Positions 56,961 through 64,000 are shown, numbered from the stretch's first letter. The stretch is DNA of 64,000 nucleotides from Leptofilum sp965223525 (GCF_965223525.1 NZ_CBDCWX010000005.1:1736001-1800000); one strand, 5' to 3'. A program made the numbers and translations. Notes: a model not told the origin generated them from the letters alone.

Positions 56961-57812
56961 ATGACGACCTTATTGACGAGCTTGCAAAATGCTCGCATCA
57001 AAAACATTCTAAAGCTGCAAAATCGGCGACACCGGGATGCTCAACGACGGACCGTTGTTGAAGGAATCCGTGAAATAAACTGTGCCCTGCAATCGGGCAT
57101 TGTCCCCCATGAAGCATATATTTGCCCCGAACTTCTTGCCGATGCGGAGGGAACGGCCGTTTACCACCAGCTTCAATCCTTAGCCCAAACCACTAACATG
57201 GCGCTATTCACCATCACGCCAGCGCTTTTTGCCAAAGCTGCTTACCGTGGTCAAAGTGGCGGTATTTTGTTGGTCATCCCCTACCTTGACCAAACGCTTG
57301 CCTCATTATCGCTTTCTGAAGCCCCTTTGCTGCTCATCATTGACGGGGGCGAAAAGCCAGGCAATCTGGGTGCCATTTTACGCACGGCCGATGCTGCAGG
57401 TGTAGACGCAGTGATTGTTACTAGCCAACCAGAGAATCGCGGCACCGATATCCACAATCCAAACGTGATTCGCGCCAGCCTGGGGGCGTTATTTACCCGC
57501 CCCATTCTAGAAGCACCAGCAGATGATCTGCTTGCCTGGCTAAACCAAAACCAGATTTCAGTTGTCACCCTTACCCCAGATGGGGAACGGCCGTACACGC
57601 AAACCAACCTTCGTGGCAAAATTGCGCTGGTTATGGGCAGCGAAGCTTATGGGGTGCATCCTTTCTGGTTAGCCAATGCCCACATCCGGCTAAAAATCCT
57701 CATGCGCGGTACAGTAGATAGTTTAAATTTATCGGCGGCAACGGCCGTTGTTGTTTTCGAAGCTGTTCGTCAGCGTCAAGAAACCATACCTGATTCAGCT
57801 CAGGTACATTGA
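56961..57812 (+). CDS. TrmH/SpoU-family RNA 2'-O-methyltransferase
   Basis: A 283-residue RNA methyltransferase of the SPOUT class. N-terminal L30e-like substrate-binding part (LTSLQNARIKNILKLQNRRH) and C-terminal knot with motif 1 NLGAILRTADAAGVDAVIV, motif 2 LVMGSEAYGVHP and motif 3 DSLNLSAATAVVVFEAVR. It uses SAM to 2'-O-methylate a nucleotide of rRNA or tRNA; the exact site is unknown. The length fits the RlmB/TrmH-like group. The next gene follows after ten bases. Confidence 0.9.
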   Translation: MTTLLTSLQNARIKNILKLQNRRHRDAQRRTVVEGIREINCALQSGIVPHEAYICPELLADAEGTAVYHQLQSLAQTTNMALFTITPALFAKAAYRGQSGGILLVIPYLDQTLASLSLSEAPLLLIIDGGEKPGNLGAILRTADAAGVDAVIVTSQPENRGTDIHNPNVIRASLGALFTRPILEAPADDLLAWLNQNQISVVTLTPDGERPYTQTNLRGKIALVMGSEAYGVHPFWLANAHIRLKILMRGTVDSLNLSAATAVVVFEAVRQRQETIPDSAQVH

Positions 57813-57822
57813 GTAAAAATCC

Positions 57823-58581
57823 ATGCAAATTGCTTTAATCTCAGACATCCATGGGAACCTGGTTTCTTTTGAAGCAATTTTGGCTGATATTGAACGCCAA
57901 AACGTCAACGAAATTATTTTTCTAGGTGATGCAGCCACATTGGGGCCACAGCCACATGAAGTACTACAACGCCTGCGCCATTTAGGCTGCCCCTGCATCA
58001 TTGGCAACCACGAAACATACCTGTTTAAACCTTCATTGGGGCAAGCCTACATGCGCGGCACGCAATGGTTTAACGACGTCCTAACATGGTGTCGTGCCCG
58101 CCTAACCCCCGAAGATTACCAATTCATGCGCTCTTTCCAGCCAATGCTCAAAGTTAAGTTAGAAGGAGAAAGCACCCTCATCTGTTTTCACGGCTCCCCA
58201 CGCCGGCACACCGACAACATTTTTGCTACCACCCCGGCCAAAGAAGTCAACGAAATGCTGGCAGGCCGTCGTGCAACGGTCATGGCTGGTGGACACACAC
58301 ACGTACAAATGCTCCGCCAGTATAACGGCGTCTTGCTTGTCAATGCCGGCAGCGTGGGAATGCCCTTTGAACAAATGCCTTTTACAGAACGAGGGCCTCG
58401 CGTTATGCCTTGGGCAGAATATGCAATCATTACCTCAGAGGGTAATGCCATTAGCGTAGATTTGCGCCGCATTCCTGTTGATATGAAAGCAATTCGACAG
58501 GCAGGCATTGATGCCAGAATGCCAGAAACAAGTGATTGGTTGCGTAACTGGATATCCATTACAGAATTGCTAAACGAATAA
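57823..58581 (+). CDS. Metallophosphoesterase (YfcE/calcineurin-like)
   Basis: A 252-residue metallophosphoesterase. Metal motifs in order: ALISDIHGNLVSF, IIFLGDAATLGP, CIIGNHETYLF, ICFHGSP and MAGGHTHVQML, all intact. It hydrolyses an unknown phosphomonoester or diester in the cytoplasm. It directly follows the TrmH gene and may form an operon with it. From here to the epimerase gene, no ACGGCCGT occurs. Confidence 0.9.
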   Translation: MQIALISDIHGNLVSFEAILADIERQNVNEIIFLGDAATLGPQPHEVLQRLRHLGCPCIIGNHETYLFKPSLGQAYMRGTQWFNDVLTWCRARLTPEDYQFMRSFQPMLKVKLEGESTLICFHGSPRRHTDNIFATTPAKEVNEMLAGRRATVMAGGHTHVQMLRQYNGVLLVNAGSVGMPFEQMPFTERGPRVMPWAEYAIITSEGNAISVDLRRIPVDMKAIRQAGIDARMPETSDWLRNWISITELLNE

Positions 58582-58711
58582 AAATGACTCAAAAAAAGGT
58601 TGCCAGTTTTGGCACCTCAGCGATAATTGTTCTGGGTTGTGAACCTCAATTAACAAACAATAAAAATTAGTTTCGCAGCTTAATATAGTTTTTACTCTGA
58701 AGGAGAGTTTT

Positions 58712-59695
58712 ATGTCAAGAAATAATGTGAAAGTAGCCGTCACTGGCGCGGCGGGCCAAATTGGCTACTCGCTTCTATTCCGCCTTGCTTCCGGCGAAGT
58801 GTTCGGTGCAAACACAAAAATATCGCTGCATTTGCTAGAAATCACGCCAGCATTGCCCGCTCTGGAAGGTGTTGTCATGGAATTGAATGACTGTGCTTTT
58901 CCGCTCCTGGAAAATGTGGTTGTTACAGACAATCCCGAAACCGCTTTTGACGGCATTAACTGGGCTTTGCTAGTTGGCTCAAAGCCTCGCGGAGCTGGCA
59001 TGGAACGTGGCGATCTCATCCGTGAAAATGGCCCCATCTTTGTAGGGCAAGGGCGTGCCTTAAACAAGGCCGCAAGCGATGCGCGCGTTGTGGTGGTCGG
59101 TAATCCGGCGAATACCAACTGCCTGATCGCCATGAACAACTCTGACTTACCGAATAATCGGTTTGGCGCGCTTACGCGTCTGGATCAGAACCGCGCCTAT
59201 GCTCAACTGGCACAGAAGGCACATGTACCAGTTAGTGCTGTGAGCAATGTCACCATTTGGGGCAACCACAGCGCCACCCAATACCCGGATGCAGAAAATG
59301 CCAAGATCAATGGCCAACCTGCTATGGAAGTCATTACTGACCAGGATTGGCTACGCGGTGAGTTTATTACCACAGTTCAAAAGCGTGGTGCGGCAATTAT
59401 TAAAGCGCGCGGCAAATCATCCGCCGCATCGGCAGCCAATGCCACCTTAGACCATGTGATGAGCTTTGAGAGCAAAACGCCAGAGGGTCACTGGTTCTCT
59501 GTGGCCGTTCCTTCTGATGGCAGCTATGGCATTGAAGAGGGACTCATCTTCTCCTTCCCGGTAACAAGTGATGGCGCTGGTGGTTACGCTATTGTGCAGG
59601 GCTTAACCTGGAGCGACTTTGCCCGTGAGAAAGTATCACTCACTGAAGAAGAGCTAAAAAATGAGAAATCTGTTGTGGCTGATTTGCTGAAGTAG
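58712..59695 (+). CDS. mdh: Malate dehydrogenase
   Basis: A 327-residue malate dehydrogenase of the cytosolic (group 2) type. The Rossmann motif is VAVTGAAGQIGYSLLFRL, the active-site His/Asp part lies in VTIWGNHSATQYPDAENAKI, and the substrate-binding Arg residues lie in GSKPRGAGMERGDLIRENG and NRFGALTRLDQNRA. It catalyses malate + NAD to oxaloacetate + NADH in the TCA cycle. AAGGAG precedes the ATG. Two terminator hairpins follow. Confidence 0.95.
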   Translation: MSRNNVKVAVTGAAGQIGYSLLFRLASGEVFGANTKISLHLLEITPALPALEGVVMELNDCAFPLLENVVVTDNPETAFDGINWALLVGSKPRGAGMERGDLIRENGPIFVGQGRALNKAASDARVVVVGNPANTNCLIAMNNSDLPNNRFGALTRLDQNRAYAQLAQKAHVPVSAVSNVTIWGNHSATQYPDAENAKINGQPAMEVITDQDWLRGEFITTVQKRGAAIIKARGKSSAASAANATLDHVMSFESKTPEGHWFSVAVPSDGSYGIEEGLIFSFPVTSDGAGGYAIVQGLTWSDFAREKVSLTEEELKNEKSVVADLLK

Positions 59696-59728
59696 CGGCC
59701 CGTACAAGGCAGCTCCATTTTTACAAAA

Positions 59729-59770
59729 GCATCCGATGCGTTACCAAGCGCATCGGATGTTGTTTTTTAG
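59729..59770 (+). terminator. Intrinsic terminator after mdh (first hairpin)
   Basis: CATCCGATGCG, eight-base loop, CGCATCGGATG, then TTGTTTTTT. Confidence 0.88.
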
Positions 59771-59795
59771 ACAAAACAGGCTCTGAAACACAAAA

Positions 59796-59816
59796 AGCCT
59801 CGCTTAGCGAGGCTCT
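59796..59816 (+). terminator. Second hairpin after mdh
   Basis: GCCTCGCTTAGCGAGGC then TCTTT. It is preceded by AAAAA, so it could also serve the opposite direction. Confidence 0.7.
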
Positions 59817-60034
59817 TTGCGGGAAGAGGAGAAGAAGGAGAAAAGAGGAAATTAAGAGGATAAATAATTAAAAATACATTTTTGTTACAAATACCTTTAC
59901 AAAATTGAATCCAATAAAACTCAACTACATTCAATAGCATAAATCAGTTTTATTGAGTTGGTTGGTGGCCTGGCTACAAGCAAAATGTAAACTCTTTTAC
60001 ACTGAAATTAGAGTGTAAGGATTGGTTAAAGAAA

Positions 60035-60442
60035 ATGATAAAAAAAGTAAATCATATTGCAGTTGTTGTAGAGAATTTGGAGGACGCCACGGCGTTTTGG
60101 GTTGACGCCCTTGGTTTAGAATTGGCTCATAAGGAGCATGTGGCTAGCCAAGCGGTGGATGTTGCCTTTTTGCCAGTTGGCAACACCAAAATTGAACTGT
60201 TGCAGCCTACTGATGATGAGAGTGGCGTGGCTAAATATTTGCAAAAGCGCGGGGCTGGGATGCATCATATTTGTTTTGAGGTGGATGATATCGAGGTTGC
60301 TCTAGCCAAATTGAAATCGGCCGAAATTCAATTAATTAATGAGGTGCCTGTTGTGGGGGCAGACGGCCGTAAATTTGCCTTTATTCACCCAAAAGCAGCA
60401 AATGGCGTACTGGTTGAATTGTATGAACTGAACGCGACTTGA
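60035..60442 (+). CDS. mce: Methylmalonyl-CoA epimerase (VOC family)
   Basis: A 135-residue VOC protein matching methylmalonyl-CoA epimerase, which interconverts (R)- and (S)-methylmalonyl-CoA. Motifs: KKVNHIAVVVENLEDATAF (metal His), KIELLQPTDDESGVAKYL (metal Glu), GAGMHHICFEVDDIEVAL (metal His) and GVLVELYEL (metal Glu). The pattern is the full metal-binding set. It works with a mutase in propionate metabolism; no mutase gene is in the window. Confidence 0.92.
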   Translation: MIKKVNHIAVVVENLEDATAFWVDALGLELAHKEHVASQAVDVAFLPVGNTKIELLQPTDDESGVAKYLQKRGAGMHHICFEVDDIEVALAKLKSAEIQLINEVPVVGADGRKFAFIHPKAANGVLVELYELNAT

Positions 60443-60514
60443 GCTGAATAGTTGTCGCTGAATTGTTACTTGAAGAATGTCACAAATTGCTTGTGACAAA
60501 TGGCACTATTGGTT

Positions 60515-60544
60515 TTGTCCAAAGTTGGTATTATTAGCCTATAA
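60515..60544 (+). promoter_or_regulatory. Candidate promoter of the structured non-coding region
   Basis: TTGTCC, an 18-base spacer, CTATAA. It lies between the epimerase gene and a chain of hairpins ending in a terminator. The match is moderate. Confidence 0.35.
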
Positions 60545-60550
60545 GCCGCC

Positions 60551-60886
60551 GTTAAAGATGAAACGGCAGAGTCAAAACATACTGTGTAATCTGGATTGTC
60601 TTGGTTTGTTGAACACATTTGTGGCAGCGCCAGCATCCTAAAATTTGTGGTTGTGATTGCACTCCACAGCGTAAAATCTTACGCCGGCTTAACATTTGGC
60701 CTTATGGCCAAGAGAAACTGCCTCTTCTAAGATAGTAGTTTTGGGTGAGCCAGTATCCTGCCAGGGATACTCTTACAGCGAGTTGTTGAATCGGGTTGTT
60801 GTAAACAGGTGCCCTGCCTCGTTTACTTCATAGTAGGTGTTTACTTCCATAGTGAGAGGCCAGACGAAGGTTTGGCCTCTCTTTTT
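60551..60886 (+). ncRNA. Candidate structured non-coding RNA
   Basis: A stretch of about 335 bases with no supported gene, containing several perfect hairpins: GCGTAA/TTACGC, TTGGCC/GGCCAA and AGTATCC/GGATACT, plus GTAAAC/GTTTAC. It ends in a terminator (GAGAGGCCA...TGGCCTCTC and TTTTT, 60854-60886). I compared it with tmRNA, RNase P and SRP consensus pieces and saw none, so identity is open. It could be a long untranslated region of the epimerase transcript. Confidence 0.45.
60854..60886 (+). terminator. Intrinsic terminator of the structured region
   Basis: GAGAGGCCA, loop of ten bases, TGGCCTCTC and TTTTT. It lies about 410 bases after the epimerase stop codon. Confidence 0.85.
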
Positions 60887-61244
60887 GTTGCTAGTAGTGT
60901 GGCGGAACTCCCCTTGCAGCATACTCGTCAAAGACCGGCTTGGAACAGAATAGTAACGGCCGTTCCCACCCAACTTATGCTAAAATTTGAGCGTTCTATA
61001 ATGTGCCAGAAATTGGCGTTTTTTATCCCCGTGTATTGACTTACGAAATCGCGGGCTGTGGCCTGTCTCCTGATAGTGCTATCTTCCTTTCTCGTCCCGT
61101 ACAGGTTGGTGGGTAAGCGGCAAAGGTAACAATGCCTTCAAGAAGGAATGAATTTGGGGGTTGTTATTGTGTGGAACGGCCGTTCCTACCAACGCACATT
61201 TCTTCAAGGCACACCAAAAACTACCGAGTAGCGGAGGAAAAGAG
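60887..61244. other. Gene-free stretch before the DinB-like gene
   Basis: About 360 bases. It holds a fragment related to the 27069-27180 repeat (about 61037-61110, GACTTACGAAATCGCGGG then GCTGTGGCCTGTCTC) and two ACGGCCGT octamers. No supported gene is seen. Confidence 0.5.
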
Positions 61245-61745
61245 ATGCAAAAAGAAATCACTTCACAATATTTGGCAGTGTTAGAAATGATGAAGCAGGT
61301 CATTGCAAAATGCCCCGATGATTTGTGGCAAGACGCCAGTCATACCAATCCCTTCTGGCACGTTGCCTACCATGCCCTCTTTTACACCCACCTTTACGCC
61401 CAGCCAGAAGAAGCTACTTTTGTCCCTTGGGAAAAGCATCGGCCAAATGTCAACGGGTTTGGCCCACCCCCGTGGGCGCCGGATGAGCCATGGGAACGGG
61501 GCGAACCGTACAGCCAGGCTGATTTGCTGGATTACTTAGCCATTTGCCAAAATGAGGTTACAAAACAAACTAGCCAGCTTAATCCAGAAGCCCCCTCTGG
61601 CTTTAGCTGGATTCCGCTCAACAAACTGGAGCTGCAATTCTACAACATTCGCCACCTGCAACTGCACATTGGCGAACTGTGCGAGCGGCTCTGGGCTGAG
61701 GCGGGCGCCGAAATAGGTTGGGTAGGCAAGTTCCCCAACGATTAA
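61245..61745 (+). CDS. DinB-superfamily protein
   Basis: A 166-residue protein of the DinB/YfiT four-helix-bundle superfamily. It has LEMMKQVIAKCPDDLW, then FWHVAYHALFYTHLY (metal-site His residues), and IRHLQLHIGELCERL near the end (His pair). The middle loop is Pro/Trp-rich (GPPPWAPDEPWERG). GGAGG precedes the ATG at 61245. It is related in fold, not in close sequence, to the protein at 36809-37387. The reaction is unknown. Confidence 0.8.
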   Translation: MQKEITSQYLAVLEMMKQVIAKCPDDLWQDASHTNPFWHVAYHALFYTHLYAQPEEATFVPWEKHRPNVNGFGPPPWAPDEPWERGEPYSQADLLDYLAICQNEVTKQTSQLNPEAPSGFSWIPLNKLELQFYNIRHLQLHIGELCERLWAEAGAEIGWVGKFPND

Positions 61746-61761
61746 CGAGCAGCTACTTTTT

Positions 61762-61804
61762 GAGATTGGAGATTAGAGATTGCCAGTCTCCAATCTCCAG
61801 TCCC
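61762..61804. repeat. Family A inverted repeat
   Basis: GAGATTGGAGATTAGAGATT pairs with CAGTCTCCAATCTCCAGTCC. It lies after the DinB-like gene. Confidence 0.8.
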
Positions 61805-61830
61805 CTACAATCCCCCAAAACCTTGTTGAC

Positions 61831-61907
61831 GTATTACAACAATTAGTACTTGACATATGCTAAGTTTTGTTGTATTGTTGCAACAGTTGTAATTGTTGTA
61901 GTATCCC
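61831..61907 (+). promoter_or_regulatory. Promoter with repeated TTGTTGTA-type boxes upstream of the excisionase-like gene
   Basis: TTGACA (61850-61855), a 17-base spacer and TATTGT (61873-61878) make a strong sigma-70 promoter. Around it are ATTACAACAATTA and its near-complement TAATTGTTGTAGT, plus GTTGTATTGTTGCAACA, so four or more TTGTTGTA-like units flank or overlap the promoter. This looks like an operator cluster. Confidence 0.7.
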
Positions 61908-61945
61908 GCATTTGTGAGGATGCTTCTTCAAAATGATGAGAAGCA

Positions 61946-62158
61946 ATGAGTAAAGACGATTTAATTGAAAATTATGCGGGTGTGGCAGAGGTCAGCAAGC
62001 GGCTGAACATTCATCCAGAATCTGTGCGCCGCCTGATCCGCCAGGGGAAGCTGCCAGCCATCAAATTTGGCAACAAATGGCTGGTAGAAAAAGCAACGCT
62101 CGACCAGTACGCCAGTCGGTATGACCCACGGCCTGGTAACAAAGCGACCTTGTTTTAA
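61946..62158 (+). CDS. Small excisionase/MerR-like DNA-binding protein
   Basis: A 70-residue protein with one winged helix-turn-helix of the excisionase (HTH_17) family: YAGVAEVSKRLNIHPESVRR, LIRQGKLPAIKFGNKWLVEK. It would bind DNA, likely as a repressor or architectural factor. No phage or integrase genes are near, so it is not a remnant of an integrated element by context. It sits 95 bases before ftsZ in the same direction, and its promoter has repeated boxes that it might bind itself. Confidence 0.85.
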   Translation: MSKDDLIENYAGVAEVSKRLNIHPESVRRLIRQGKLPAIKFGNKWLVEKATLDQYASRYDPRPGNKATLF

Positions 62159-62253
62159 CCGTTGAGAGCAGGGGGCAAACCCGGGAAGAGGCTATGTTTG
62201 CCCTCTGCTTCTCAATTTTTTGATCTGTTAGCTGTTAGTAAGAGGGTATTCAC

Positions 62254-63402
62254 ATGCAAAGAGCGCCTGAGTTTGAAAATGTAGCCTGTATTCGCGTGGT
62301 CGGTGTTGGTGGCGGTGGCTGTAACGCTGTTAACCGCATGATTCAAGAGGGCATCAATGGCGTAGATTTTGTCGCCGTTAATACAGACAATCAGGCGTTG
62401 CTGCTTTCAGATGCTCCTGTGCGGGTTCGCATTGGCGAGAAGCTGACGCGGGGCTTGGGCGCAGGTGGGCACCCTGAGCAGGGTGAAAAAGCGGCCGAAG
62501 AGTCTACCGAGGATTTGCACGAGGTGCTCACCGGCTCCGATATGGTGTTTATCACCGCTGGCATGGGTGGTGGTACGGGAACTGGTGCGGCTCCGGTTGT
62601 GGCCAAGATTGCCCGTGAGCAGGGGGCTCTGACGATTGGTGTAGTGACACGGCCGTTTCTCTTTGAGGGAAGCAAGCGTGCCAACTCCGCCGAATCTGGC
62701 ATCGAAAAGCTGAAAGAGCATGTAGACACCCTGATTGTGATTCCCAATGACCGCCTGCTGGAACTGACCGATCGGCGCGTTTCCCTGAAAGATTCCTTTA
62801 AGATGGCCGATGACGTGCTGCGTCAGGGTATTCAAGGCATTAGCGAACTGATTACGGTGCCTGGCCTCATCAACCTGGACTTTGCCGATGTGAAGGCAAT
62901 TATGTCGGAAGGTGGTGCGGCGTTGATGGCTGTGGGTCATGGTGAAGGTGAAGAGCGGGCGCGACTGGCGGCCGAGCAAGCAATTAGCTCGCGCCTGCTG
63001 GACGTGACTATTGACGGGGCACAGGGCATCTTGTTCAATGTTACTGGCGGGCCAAATATGAGCCTGTACGATGTGAACATAGCTGCGGCCATCATCCGCG
63101 AGACGGCTCACCCGGATGCCAACATGATCTTCGGTGCGGTGATTGACGAGAGCATGGGTGACGAGATGCGGATTACGGTTATCGCTACTGGCTTTGAGCG
63201 TACCATTTCCCGGCGACAGGTTTTGCAGCAGCAGTACGGCCGTAAAACCAGCCCGCCGACCCATCGTCCCCAAACAGAGGCCAGCGTGGCTGCTTCACGG
63301 CAGGTACCCGCCCGTGAAAAAGAAGAGCGGGAACTGGAACCGGTGCAGCCCAAATTTGCACCTAATAACTTGGAAATCCCGGCGTTCCTACGCCGTCGCT
63401 AA
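62254..63402 (+). CDS. ftsZ: Cell division protein FtsZ
   Basis: A 382-residue FtsZ, the tubulin-like GTPase of the division ring. The N-terminal GTP-binding domain has VVGVGGGGCNAVNRM, the tubulin signature AGMGGGTGTGAAPVV, and the T7 loop LINLDFADVKAIM with its catalytic Asp. A linker (about 320-365) is followed by the C-terminal peptide LEIPAFLRRR, which binds partner proteins. Length is normal. AGAGGG lies upstream of the ATG. It is preceded by the excisionase-like gene. No dcw-cluster genes (ftsA, ftsQ) are next to it. Confidence 0.97.
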   Translation: MQRAPEFENVACIRVVGVGGGGCNAVNRMIQEGINGVDFVAVNTDNQALLLSDAPVRVRIGEKLTRGLGAGGHPEQGEKAAEESTEDLHEVLTGSDMVFITAGMGGGTGTGAAPVVAKIAREQGALTIGVVTRPFLFEGSKRANSAESGIEKLKEHVDTLIVIPNDRLLELTDRRVSLKDSFKMADDVLRQGIQGISELITVPGLINLDFADVKAIMSEGGAALMAVGHGEGEERARLAAEQAISSRLLDVTIDGAQGILFNVTGGPNMSLYDVNIAAAIIRETAHPDANMIFGAVIDESMGDEMRITVIATGFERTISRRQVLQQQYGRKTSPPTHRPQTEASVAASRQVPAREKEERELEPVQPKFAPNNLEIPAFLRRR

Positions 63403-63407
63403 TAAAA

Positions 63408-63481
63408 AGCCACAGAGGTCACAGAGAAATAAGAGATAAACTATCTTCTCAAAACTCTCTGTGACCTCTGTGGCAAATTAA
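63408..63481. repeat. Family C inverted repeat, best copy
   Basis: AGCCACAGAGGTCACAGAG pairs almost perfectly with CTCTGTGACCTCTGTGGC across about 35 bases. It starts just after the ftsZ stop codon. Confidence 0.85.
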
Positions 63482-63488
63482 AAATCTA

Positions 63489-63734
63489 TCAACTCCGAGG
63501 AGTTGACAGTCCACAAAGCCGAACAGTGGCTTGGTGTGATTGTGTCGCCAACACCAATTACCGTGAGGTAATTGTTATGGGCAGTAATTGTTAGAGCAGG
63601 TATCGGACAACACCTAAACAGCAATTACTGTGCAGCGCTCCTTTTTGTTTTCGTTGGTGAAGTCCCTCATCCTATAACCTCACCAACAACATCCCCTCTG
63701 CACGCGCCCCCTGTTAATGCAGGACAGGGGGCGC
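63489..63734 (+). ncRNA. Candidate hairpin-rich non-coding region with terminator
   Basis: A chain of palindromes: TCAACTCCGAGGAGTTGA, CAATTACCGTGAGGTAATTG, CAGTAATTG pairing with CAATTACTG over 31 bases, and GCGCCCCCTGT/ACAGGGGGCGC (63704-63734) followed by a T-rich stretch. No supported gene overlaps it. It may be a small RNA or the 3' untranslated end of the ftsZ transcript. Confidence 0.35.
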
Positions 63735-63745
63735 ACTTCTTTTTA
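63704..63745 (+). terminator. Terminator-like hairpin downstream of ftsZ
   Basis: An exact 11-bp stem (GCGCCCCCTGT and its complement) with a nine-base loop, then ACTTCTTTTTATT. Confidence 0.7.
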
Positions 63746-63751
63746 TTCATT

Positions 63752-63777
63752 AGCCACAGAGAACACAGAGTATTTTG
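63752..63777. repeat. Family C repeat fragment
   Basis: AGCCACAGAGAACACAGAG, the left half of the family C element. Confidence 0.65.
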
Positions 63778-63806
63778 AGCCCAGCTTATTAACGCATTGC
63801 CCAAAT

Positions 63807-63869
63807 TAGGAATAATCAAAGGTTTCGCAGATTTAAATTTTTCAATCTGCGAAATCTGCTGATCTAATT
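63807..63869. repeat. Family D inverted repeat
   Basis: ATCAAAGGTTTCGCAGATTT pairs with CAATCTGCGAAATCTGCTG. It lies next to the stop codon of the minus-strand gene at the window end. Confidence 0.78.
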
Positions 63870-63870
63870 C

Positions 63871-64000
63871 TTAAGGTGTCCAAACATCAAAGACGGCCGT
63901 ATCCTCCCCAGTTTCCCCCACATCTTGCATATTTCCAGCCAAGTCTCCTGTGAAGAATTGCCAATAGCCGTTGTTGTTTACGGCCGTTACAAACGCCCCG
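63871..64000 (-). CDS. Unknown protein, only the C-terminal 42 residues in the window
   Basis: The minus strand from 64000 to the TAA at 63871 is open and reads GAFVTAVNNNGYWQFFTG, then DLAGNMQDVGETGEDTAV, ending FDVWTP. The composition suggests a secreted or beta-rich domain end. It carries two ACGGCCGT octamers, both read as Thr-Ala-Val. The rest of the gene lies beyond the window. Confidence 0.65.
   Translation of the reverse strand, partial: GAFVTAVNNNGYWQFFTGDLAGNMQDVGETGEDTAVFDVWTP

Noticed and set aside
60551..60886. tmRNA, RNase P RNA or SRP RNA
   Set aside because: None of their conserved sequence blocks could be found; kept only as an unassigned structured RNA.
61946..62158. Excisionase of an integrated phage or plasmid
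   Set aside because: No integrase, attachment site or phage gene is near; the gene is closely linked to ftsZ.

Overview
The window looks like chromosomal DNA of an uncultured or little-studied member of the Chloroflexota (Anaerolineae/Caldilineae type). That placement is inferred from gene content and not from a marker-gene tree. Supporting points are many secreted repeat proteins with short hydrophobic C-terminal motifs, a DUF5667-type anti-sigma-like protein, a BTAD/NB-ARC/TPR regulator, aerobic CO-dehydrogenase-type subunits, and a small excisionase-like protein directly upstream of ftsZ. Base composition is moderately GC-rich, with several clearly AT-richer islands. Two genome-wide signatures stand out. 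The 8-bp palindrome ACGGCCGT occurs roughly 105-110 times by eye, about once per 600 bp against about one expected. At least seven families of short inverted repeats sit between genes, and one copy lies inside moeA.

Layout. 1-3.2 kb (minus): a cut-off hexapeptide-repeat protein, an amidase, and the Fe-S and FAD subunits of a molybdenum hydroxylase with no large subunit in view. 3.4-7.1 kb (plus): family III CoA-transferase, small proteins, and a thiolase-fold protein lacking its catalytic cysteine. 7.1-9.5 kb: a tungstate/molybdate ABC transporter (tupABC). 10.2-11.3 kb: a prokaryotic pentameric ligand-gated ion channel homologue. 11.3-19.5 kb (minus): glycosyltransferase, small membrane proteins, a secreted beta-propeller, a globin, a large BTAD regulator and an alkyltransferase-like protein. 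19.7-24.6 kb (plus): response regulator, an Asp/Asn-rich lipoprotein, an ECF sigma / anti-sigma pair whose anti-sigma also ends in an Asp/Asn tail, and a membrane glycosyltransferase. 24.7-37.9 kb: methyltransferase, glutaredoxin-like protein, a DeoC-VOC fusion, secreted proteins, an isolated microcompartment vertex protein, a CHAT-domain protein, a DinB-like protein and an acetyltransferase.

47.2-37.9 kb (minus) is the centrepiece: a 13-gene bacterial microcompartment (BMC) operon. It contains signal peptidase I, RpiB, DeoC, a zinc-finger protein, tandem-domain and single-domain shell proteins, two EutN/CcmL vertex proteins, a nucleotidyltransferase, a CoA-acylating-type aldehyde dehydrogenase, an unknown protein, and a receiver-ParA/MinD fusion. 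RpiB, DeoC and the dehydrogenase all carry N-terminal amphipathic extensions that look like encapsulation peptides. The likely chemistry is cleavage of deoxyribose 5-phosphate to glyceraldehyde 3-phosphate and acetaldehyde, then oxidation of acetaldehyde to acetyl-CoA inside the shell. This matches the class described as sugar-phosphate-utilising (SPU) microcompartments. The receiver-ParA fusion is a candidate for positioning the compartments.

47.5-64 kb (plus): tRNA-Lys(UUU), a MoeA with a periplasmic-binding-like C-terminal domain, a PHP phosphoesterase, a giant cadherin/VCBS-like surface protein, a CtaG-like protein, a TrmH-type RNA methyltransferase, a metallophosphoesterase, malate dehydrogenase, methylmalonyl-CoA epimerase, a structured non-coding region ending in a terminator, a DinB-like protein, and a promoter with repeated TTGTTGTA boxes ahead of the small DNA-binding protein and ftsZ. 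A cut-off minus-strand gene closes the window. The tungstate transporter, MoeA and molybdenum hydroxylase subunits together suggest molybdo- or tungsto-enzyme metabolism. No rRNA genes, CRISPR arrays or transposases were seen.
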